A stretch of DNA of 64,000 bases from Branchiostoma floridae (lineage: Eukaryota; Chordata; Leptocardii; Amphioxiformes; Branchiostomatidae), in the NCBI RefSeq assembly GCF_000003815.2, contig NC_049986.1, positions 24,043,019 through 24,107,018 of the forward strand, given 5' to 3'. A program made the translations under genes and the position numbers. Below are positions 1 through 7,631 of the stretch, one piece after another (position 1 is the first letter of the stretch; each line of letters begins with the position of its first letter). Below the pieces are notes generated by a model. The model was given only the letters and a program-made list of their open reading frames with translations, did no database searches and was not told where the DNA came from.

Positions 1-326
1 CGGAAGCTGCAATAGACGGGTCAATTTAGTCCTAACTGTTTTCCCGGTGTTGGTTAAATAAAATTCAGATGCTTTATAAATTTTGGTCTCCCTCTTGTGA
101 CTCACTTAAGACATGAGCCTTTCCAGAAAAGTGACGTCAGGGGTTGATTGAACGTAACATAAACGTGTCAGGAAGTTGATACCGTTCCCCATATGGCGTT
201 AAAATTCTATCCTGGATTTCTTTTCTTCGTGTTGGATGAATGATTCAAAACCTTTTACCGTCACAGTGTGTCTTAACAACGAAGATGACCACCCATTCTG
301 ATGCCTAATGTTTTGCATACTCTCAG

Positions 327-1116
327 GACGTCCTGAGTTCTGTGCAGACCATTGCTACCTTCCTAGACATCACCCTGGATGGAGCAGCCATCGCCGCCAT
401 AGCAGAAGAATCAACGTTTGACAGGATGAAGCAAGACTTTAGTGCATCGCAGTGGCCGACAAGAAGGATCCTTCCCAGGAAAGGTACCAGTTTTTGTGAA
501 TTCAAAGTGACGAACTATGACCGGTTCTATGTTCATTTAAGGTAACTGAAATTAAAGGACGTTAAATCCACATAGAAGAGTTGAACTGTTTTCCAACATA
601 GCTAAAACAAGTTCTCATAATTAGTTAATATCTTTGGTATTACTATTGATTTCAGGTATTTTCTTTGGATTCTAAAATTACAGAAACACAGCACACGGGC
701 TGGCAATTCATGTTCAGGTTATTTTTTAGAAGTAAATTGTTTTGCAATTAATTTTTTGGCTCATTTTCTTTGTGTAAAATTGTAACAGAGTGCCTCGGCA
801 GACAGTGAAGTCAGACACAAAGAGGTGCCGTGACCTTTAGAAGTGCATATAATGATCCTTAATTACAAGGTACTCATCTGATCTTCTCGCTTCTGGCTGT
901 TCCTGTTCCTACCTTTATCTAATAGGCATAAATGTGTTCCTGCTTTTGCAGTTTCCTCAACAGAACGGTAACATTAATTAGTACTTTTTTATTCTACATT
1001 GCACAGGCATTGCCGGAGACTGGAAGAACATGTTAAGTCCAGACGAGAGTAAAGCATTTGACTCGTGGTGTGAGAAGAAGTTATGTGGGACAGGCCTTAA
1101 TTTTGAGTTTGAATAA
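327..1116 (+). CDS. Cytosolic sulfotransferase, 3' end only (last two exons; gene enters from left edge)
   Basis: Two exons are visible: 327-483 (after TCTCAG, before GTACCAG) and 1007-1116 (after GCACAG, ending at TAA). They join in phase and end in the sulfotransferase C-terminal signature: an RKG at the exon junction, then GDWKN, which in this family helps bind the cofactor PAPS. The preceding exon begins DVLSSVQTIATFLDI and ends RRILPRK. Both exons are near-identical to exons 5 and 6 of the complete gene at 1769-6396, and the intron sequences also align in part, so this is the upstream tandem paralogue. Catalytic His and the PAPS-binding loop would lie left of the window. An AATAAA overlaps the stop codon and a second lies about 140 bp downstream. 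Substrate cannot be told from sequence. Confidence 0.85.
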
Positions 1117-1593
1117 AATAATATTTGAGTTAAGGTAGCAAGGTTGTCTTGTGGTCAGGGTTCTTAACGTCGAATCTGAAGGTTTTGAGTCCGAATACGA
1201 AGAAAAATGATTTTCTGTGATTGGTTTGTTTGTAAACCAAATGACGTCAAACAAACAATAAACTTGGTGTGAAAAACAAGTGATTGAGTCATGAAAGCGT
1301 GTTTTGATAATGTTTGCCTTCGCTATGAACGACACAGTCTCGACAAGTCCCTAGGCCCTCTTCAGCCAGTTTGAGTGGTAAAAGTCAGTCACAGAAGGGT
1401 ACGCAGTTCTGTTTTTGGTACCCTCTGGCAGTCAGGTATGGAACATGCCGTAACGTCATCATCAAAAGGTTCAAATGTCAGCTGTGAATAACCGGTTTGT
1501 TCGGAGAGGACGTTGACTTACTAGGATGGGTCTGGCTATCTCCCCGGGCTATAGTTAAAGTGGATCTATCAAGACCAGCCTAAAACATCCAAC
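1117..1593 (+). other. Sulfotransferase 3' flank followed by RTK-type upstream module
   Basis: There is no gene here. From about 1225 the DNA matches the RTK gene flanks: a TTTGTTTGTAAACC segment, then ACAAACAATAAACTTGGTG (the same poly(A)-like motif seen after the RTK genes). From about 1320 there is an RTK upstream module with TCTCGACAAGTCCC, TGGCAGTCAGGTATGG, CGTAACGTCATC and a CAGCTG E-box. It is nearly identical to 6397-6870. Confidence 0.6.
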
Positions 1594-1713
1594 ATGAACA
1601 ACAAGAAGGCATTTGTCGTCCTCTTGACCTGCCTGGCCGTCCTCGACAGTGTCCAGGGAACGCTACTGTTGTCAGCGAACGTCCCAGAAAACGCTCACGC
1701 GGGGGAAAGTTAG
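1594..1713 (+). pseudogene. RTK 5' fragment 1 (signal peptide plus start of cadherin-like domain)
   Basis: ATG at 1594 opens MNNKKAFVVLLTCLAVLDSV, clearly the RTK signal peptide, followed by QG and VPENAHAGE. Homology stops abruptly after GCGGGGGAAA, and a TAG at 1711 ends the frame after 39 codons. The DNA that follows is unrelated to the RTK, and the sulfotransferase start codon lies only 56 bp further on. The fragment keeps its own upstream module, so transcripts may still start here. I read it as a truncated RTK copy joined to the sulfotransferase gene by rearrangement. Whether it serves as 5' leader for that gene is inference. Confidence 0.75.
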
Positions 1714-1768
1714 TGCCCCACTTCTTTGCATAGTTGTCCTATAAACTGAATGAAACAATCAGGTCAGT

Positions 1769-4700
1769 ATGGCAGCAACGAGGTTCTGGACCTACCAGGA
1801 TATGCACTTTCCCTTCAGTGCTACCAGAGAGACGCTGGAGGCCTTACCCGACTTTCAGATCCGCGATGACGACATTGTTGTGGTAAGCTACCCGAAGGCA
1901 GGTGAGCAGTTAGGGCACGCCTGTTGATGATATTCATTAGAGAGCTTTTCATGCACACCTTAGGCCCCTGTCGCAGGAATGCACATGCTATATGATTTTA
2001 AGAGACACCCTTGGACCTGTCAGCCTGTGCACTTAAGCAGTTCTCGCTCCGGTTAGGGCCGTCCCTCGGATAGGTCGTTAAATGTAGCTCCGGTGTTTGA
2101 AGAGAGCCACACCTCCAGCATGTTAAAGATCACACTTATCGAAAATAATAGGGGTCCTTGCCGGTGTGAGTGGTTAAAAACTTACAGTCCCGTGGCCGCA
2201 CCAATTACTGTCCTATTGAAGCTACTCCGCTCCAGACCCTTGCGATTTAGCCCCACCAACTGTAAGCTCCTCGCAATTCAGCCCCTGTCTGCAATGAGAA
2301 AATAGTCGGCTCACCCAATAACAACAATCAAAGAGCCGTTGCGGTTATAGAAACAATTAAGAGCCGTAGGTTATGCCTGATCCTGTCAGCTCCCAACCAC
2401 AGATGTCCTTGCTCATCACCGGTACCAACTCCCAACTATGGTCTGGAGAAGGTCGCTTAACTCAGCCTGAGTACCATCCTCCGTAGTGACCGCTGGCTCA
2501 ATCCTTTCGTTTGCGAGCTAGCGGTCACTACGGAGGATGGTTCTCAGGCTACGCGATACTATCTTCGGCTATGTGATAGCGTTACACTATTAACATGTAC
2601 ACCGGCTACTAAAATGTGGTTAATTAATGTGAATGAACAAATCACTTTGTTCAAGGGTCGAACTGGCTTATGGTGATCATCTGTAAGCTGCTGAGAGCGG
2701 CGGGTAGGACAGAGGAGCCGGTGGATACTCTGTTGTCAGGACCGATGGAACTGACTCTAAAGATGGCCGAACAGCCTGGTTACGTCACACTCGCTGCCAG
2801 GTCCTCCCCCCGCATCTTCAAGACTCACCTCCCGATCCGCTTCGCACCGCGGGGGGTGTCCAAGCCGCAGAACAAGGTGGGGCCATGGTATCTGTATGTT
2901 TTTGCCCACATGGACTTAACGCCGGTGCAATGGCCGAGTAAGTTGAATATTCTTGATGCCTTGCATTCGGTAGGTCGTGAGTTCGATCCCCAGCCGAGTC
3001 ATACCAAAGAATTTTAAAATGGTACATTCTACTTTCTCTGCTTAGCACTCAGCACTAATGAGGAAGAGTATGGAAGTCAAACACACATCACTACCAGCGG
3101 ACCAGCCCCCTACTGTAGTCACTAACTTGACTTGCACAAATGTGTGGCCCAAGGGCTACTAGAAATGGAGATGGGCTACACCCCTAAGCATCTGCACAGA
3201 TGTACGGGAAACTTTAACTTTTTAACCCTATTCAGACCGGGGGGGGGGCTTTTGAGGCCCGCGCTAACTTCGATGTCCTATAACGCCAGAACGGCTTACG
3301 CTAGAGCCACCAAATTTGGTGAGTTTTCCTAAAATATTGTTGGCAACAATTTTACGAAGTTTGACAAATTTTCCATTTTTTCTTGTTGCCATGGCAACCG
3401 TTTGTTGACAGGCAGTTTTGCCAAAAATCACAATTTTTGATTCTAACTATGTATTTTTCACATTTATTTGCTATATTACTGCAATTTTGTTACATAAATA
3501 AAATCTTATATTATTCAGCATATCTTTCATAATTATATATGCATAAATTATGCTAATTTGATGACGTCATCAGCCCAAAATCCAAGATGGCGGACCGAAT
3601 GGCCAGATCAAGAATAACAAGCTAATTATCCCTTAAAATTTGTAACTACCTGGTATTTTTTCATCAAAAACCATCTAAATGAATGAATTTAGTCTATTGC
3701 CATTGCCCTTTGTGATTATTTGTTGCAAAAAAAGTATTTTTAAAAATTCAAGGTGATGGATATAATATGGCGGAGCCCAACTCGTATCTTAGACGTACAT
3801 GACGTCATTTTATGACGTCATATTGACGTCATTGATGTTGCTATTGGCAACGCAAGTCGTAATAAACATTATTATTCTGTTATCTGCACTTGTTGTTACA
3901 TTTTTGCAGCATAACTTGAAGTTTTCTGAGAATACCCATTTTTCATGGGTTTGGCCAATGTAATCAAATTGATGACGTCATAATTACGTCATCTTACGTC
4001 AACGTAACGTCAAACGTCACATACTTGTTAGATATTATGTCGAAATCATGTCCTGAAAATTTGGTGGCCCTACGGCACGTCGTTTTAGAGTTATAGGACT
4101 TAGAAGTGGAGGGCCTCAAAAGCCCCCCCCCCGGTCCAGGGATGACCAAAAAAGCCCGCTCTGAATAGGGTTAACTTAATGCAGTAGTTATACTCATACT
4201 TGAAAAACTAAGGATAAATTACCCTATGCTCTTGTCCCCATGGCAGGTAAAAGTGCTGGTGATGATGAGAAACCCGAAGGACTCCGCGGTGTCATATTAC
4301 CACTTCAGCAACAAACTCTGTCCGCTGCTGGGCCTGGGAGAACCTCCGGCCTGGGAGGAGTTCGCTCGGGCTTTTGTGGGCGGACAAAGTCAGTAATATT
4401 GTTTATGTCATACCTGGGCCGCGATAACGTTCGATTTGGGTGTTCCGGACCGTGCGATAACTTTGGTTATTACACGGGCCTATATGGCCTTGTTTGAACG
4501 CACTTCGAGTGACGCGCTAGCAAACATTTTAATACCGGATTCAGATGTTGGAATTAATTTTGTTACAGTTTTTGTTTGTTTGAGGAAACAGAATTACCTC
4601 AACGTATGGTGAATTTTGCATTGAAATGTGTTTGTTTTATCCGATGGGCATGACATAAATAAAACACAACACGGTATATTCCGCATCAACCCCGGTCCCT

Positions 4701-6396
4701 TCCCGCCAGTCGGATCGCTCTACGCCCTTAAACCGATCCTACCCGCGGTCGGGCTGGTACTCAGGGTCTTACGGAATACACCGTGTTGTATTCTATATTT
4801 ATGTCATACCTGTGTCGTGATCACGGTCGATAGGGTGTATGTATAAACACATTACTGAACAGTGGAGGACTTAAAAACTATTCCACGACATTTATGTATG
4901 GCACAAAGAAGGTTATATGTTTTCCGTCGTGCTATGGTAGAGTGGCTGTGGACGGAGTCAAAACTCGAGTTTTGATGATATTTGGTAATGGGCATCTCAG
5001 CTCCTTCCTACGGCGCGGAACCTGTATGTTAATTTACTTTGTGCAACAGTTCAGTACGGAGACTTCTGTGACCACGTGTTGGGCTGGTGGCAGATGCGGG
5101 ACGATCTTCATTTCCTCTTCCTCAAGTACGAGGACATGAAAAAGGTGTGGTATAGTCTGAAACTAAAGTGTAGCTTATTTACTATTGCTCTTACGAGAGA
5201 CAGGTTGGCGCGAGGACTTCAAAATTTTATCCAATGCAAAAAAAGGATACACACAATGCGACTTTAGACAAACACTTTGGTGTTCCGTAGGATTACAGCA
5301 GACGTGACCATTGAACTATTTTCCAAGTTAGTTTAGTTTCTTCGTAAACTTTTGTCTTCCTCTAGTATTCCTTTCATTCAGTTCAGGCATGCATAAGTAA
5401 CATGACGTCATGGGTTGATTCAACCTACTATAAACGTGTCAGAAAGTCGATACCGTCCGCCGTCTGACGTCAAAATTTGTCTTTGTGTCGGATGAATGGT
5501 CTTACCATGTCTCTTAACAACGTAGGATTTTACGTAAAATTAGGATTTTACCATGGTCAATATTGACTGAAGGAGGCCATATATATGACAAAGTAGATGA
5601 CCTCAGCTCCTATTCTGATGCCTAATGTTTTTGTGTACCCTCAGGACCTCCCGGGTTCTGTGCAGACCATTGCTACCTTCCTAGACATCACCCTGGATGG
5701 AGCAGCCATCGCCGCCATAGCAGAAGAGTCAACGTTTGACAGGATGAAGCAAGACTTTAGCAGATCCCAGTGGCCGACGAAAAGGATCATTCCCAGGAAA
5801 GGTGTGTGTGTGTGATAAACTATGACAAGTTCTACGTTCATTGTCAAGTAAATGGGTTTCAAGGGACGTCCCATCCACATTCAAGGGTTTTGCTTGGGCG
5901 TTGTGTCAACATGAAACTGTTTTCCACCATAGCTAAGACAAAGAGCTAACCCAGAGCATACGCACAGGCTGCCAAAAAATGTCCGCGTTATGTATAGCTT
6001 AATAGGTAGGTTTAATTGTATACAAATGCTCATCTGGTCATTCTTGTTGTAGAACAGTAATAGCAGAGGGGGAAGTGCCTCTGCAGACAGTGAAGACTGA
6101 CACAAAAAGGTGGCAAGGACCTTAGAAGTGAACTTAATGATCATTAATTACAAGTTACTCTTATTCTCGTCTCTGGCTGTTACTGTTCATAGTCTTATCT
6201 AATATGCATAAATGTGCTCCTGTTTTATAGGTTCCTCAACAGAACAGTAATGTCAATTACTTTTTTATTCTACATTGCACTTACAGGCATTGCCGGAGAC
6301 TGGAAGAACATGTTGAGTCCAGACGAGAGTAAAGCATTTGACTCGTGGTGTGAGAGGAAATTATGCGGGACAGGCCTTAATTTTGAGTTTGAATAA
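1769..6396 (+). CDS. Cytosolic sulfotransferase (SULT family), complete, six exons, 285 aa
   Basis: Transfers sulfonate from PAPS to a small hydroxyl or amine acceptor in the cytosol (family knowledge). Exons read by GT-AG rules and phase: 1769-1901, 2656-2876, 4247-4388, 5050-5144, 5645-5801, 6287-6396; total 858 nt including stop. Exon 1 begins MAATRFWTYQDMHF and ends in the 5'-phosphosulfate loop, which continues in exon 2 as YPKAGSNW (family YPKSGTTW). Exon 2 holds KTHLP with the catalytic His. Exon 3 holds the 3'-phosphate site RNPKDSAVSYYHF. Exon 4 holds the FLKYEDMKK region. Exons 5-6 give RKG...GDWKN. Length is normal for the family and no defect is visible. The first introns hold a SINE, a TTAA-flanked element and foldbacks. 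The start lies 56 bp after a truncated RTK fragment, whose promoter may drive it. Acceptor unknown. Confidence 0.9.
2050..2330 (+). repeat. Possible dispersed SINE-like repeat in sulfotransferase intron 1
   Basis: A segment of the form GGTTAGGGCCGTCCCTCGGA followed by a GTTAAATG block and a TTTGAAGAGAGCC block resembles a dispersed deuterostome repeat I have seen before, but I cannot name it. It has no coding capacity, and no terminal repeats or target duplications could be defined. Confidence 0.3.
2464..2550 (+). repeat. Long-arm hairpin (31-nt arms) in sulfotransferase intron 1
   Basis: Arms 2464-2494 and 2520-2550 are reverse complements with a single mismatch over 31 nt. The left arm starts AGCCTGAGTACCATCCTCCG. 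The loop is 25 nt. Probably the remnant or tip of a foldback element; strong cruciform or RNA-hairpin potential. Confidence 0.75.
2918..3221 (+). mobile_element. tRNA-derived SINE in sulfotransferase intron 2
   Basis: A box-A-like TGGCCGAGTA (2931-2940) and a box-B-like GAGTTCGATCC (2979-2989) are spaced as in a tRNA-type Pol III promoter, followed by an unrelated body of about 230 bp ending ACTTTAACTT. This is the layout of a tRNA-derived SINE. It begins about 40 bp after the exon 2 donor, and a second transposon starts directly at its 3' end. The family name is not assigned. Confidence 0.6.
3226..4170. mobile_element. TTAA-flanked terminal-inverted-repeat element (piggyBac-like, non-autonomous)
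   Basis: Ends are CCCTATTCAGA and its reverse complement, immediately flanked by TTAA at 3222-3225 and 4171-4174. TTAA duplication with CCC-starting ends is the hallmark of piggyBac-type transposition. Inner imperfect inverted segments (a G-run then CTTTTGAGGCC, mirrored near 4110-4133) extend the ends. No transposase ORF is seen. The interior is AT-rich and holds five TGACGTCA palindromes (3562, 3800, 3813, 3824, 3973). It lies in intron 2 of the sulfotransferase gene. Confidence 0.75.
4652..4805. mobile_element. Small foldback/MITE-like element in sulfotransferase intron 3
   Basis: Left end GACATAAATAAAACACAACA and right end (reverse complement GACATAAATATAGAATACAA) form imperfect arms of about 32 nt that continue into CACGGT(A/G)TATTCCG. 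The total is about 154 bp with no coding capacity. Confidence 0.55.
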
Positions 6397-6874
6397 AATA
6401 ATATTTGAGTTAGGGTAGCAAGGTTGTCTTGTGGTCAGGGTTCTTAACGTCGAATCTGAAGGTTTTGAGTCCGAATACGAAGAAAAATGATTTTCTGTGA
6501 TTGGTTTGTTTGTAAACCAAATGACATCAAACAAACAATAAACTTGGTGTGAAAAACAAGTGATTGAGTCATGAAAGCGTGTTTTGATAATGTTTGCCTT
6601 CGCTATGAACGACACAGTCTCGACAAGTCCCTAGGCCCTCTTCAGCCAGTTTGAGTGGTAAAAGTCAGTCACAGAAGGGTACGCAGTTCTGTTTTTGGTA
6701 CCCTCTGGCAGTCAAGTACGGAACATGCCGTGACGTAATCATCCAAATGATTCAAATGTCAGCTGTCAAAAACCGGTTTGTTTGGAGAGAACGTTGACTT
6801 ACTACACTGGGTCTGGCTATCCCTCCGGGCTATAGGTACTGTAGATTCAATCAGACAAGCCAAAAACATTCAAC
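6397..6874 (+). other. Sulfotransferase 3' flank plus RTK-type upstream module (second copy)
   Basis: Nearly identical to 1117-1593. It carries the same AATAAA/TTGGTGT motif near 6537, the TGGCAGTCAAGTACGG segment, a CGTGACGTAATC site where other units have TTACGTAACG, and a CAGCTG E-box. It precedes RTK fragment 2. Confidence 0.6.
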
Positions 6875-7040
6875 ATGGACAACAACAAGGGACTTTTTGT
6901 ACTGCTGACCTGCCTGGTCGTCTCCGACAGAGTCCAGGGAACGCTACAGTGAACGCGAACGTCCCAGAAAACGCTCATGTTGGGTAAACCGTCACCGGTG
7001 TTCGGTCGGCCATAGGGGAAGAGAAGGAGGAAGTAAGATG
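6875..7040 (+). pseudogene. RTK 5' fragment 2 (decayed signal peptide and cadherin-like start)
   Basis: ATG at 6875 opens MDNNKGLFVLLTCLVVSDRV, the RTK signal peptide. A small deletion after CTACAG creates a TGA at 6950 (25 codons). Homology to the RTK N-terminus continues in other frames to GGAGGAAGTAAGATG at 7040. It then jumps directly into the intergenic sequence normally found upstream of the next RTK (CTGAAAACACGGATAAGG). A deletion has therefore removed the rest of this RTK copy. Confidence 0.75.
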
Positions 7041-7631
7041 ACTCCTTCATCTGAAAACACGGATAAGGAATACATGAGAGGCAATTATAATGTGCTGGTC
7101 AGCTAGCCACCAAATAATACACCTATTCGTAGAGGCGAAGATGGGAGCTTTTTTCAAAAGCACTGCTTTAGTTCTTGACTCAGCCGCTCGGTCAACCTGC
7201 AAGCTCTTTGTCTCCAGACGTAACCTTGTTTTTGTCACATCTGACTTCTTTGGGCCTTACCATTCCCCTACCTGTAAAGGGTGGTTTCTTCAAAACACAA
7301 CAATGATTGTGTGAGTCTCGTCATGAATGCCTGTTTTGATGATTTTTGCCGTCGCTATTAAACAATCAGTTTCCACAGGTCCCTCCTCGGGCAAGTTGTA
7401 GTGGTGAAAACCGGTCACAAGTGGACAAACTATCGTTGCGCCCACTGTTCTGTTTCTCGTCCCCTCTGGCATTCAGGTAAGGAACATACCGATCCTGTTA
7501 CGTAACGATATAAGCAGGCTTAGGTTCTATTTTCAGCTGTTCAACAAAAACCTGTTTGTTTGGAGAGGACGGTATGCTTACCATGCTAACACCCCAGGTT
7601 AGAGCCTAAAGCAGTCGACAAGGACAGAAAC
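7041..7631 (+). promoter_or_regulatory. Upstream region of RTK copy 1
   Basis: Contains the conserved middle block (TTCGTAGAGGCGAAGATGG, TTGACTCAGCCGCTCGGTCA) and the proximal module from about 7314, with GCATTCAGGTAAGGAAC, the palindrome TTACGTAA at 7498-7505 and TTTGTTTGGAGAGGAC near 7555. The distal module present in other units is missing, removed with the deletion that made fragment 2. Confidence 0.6.
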
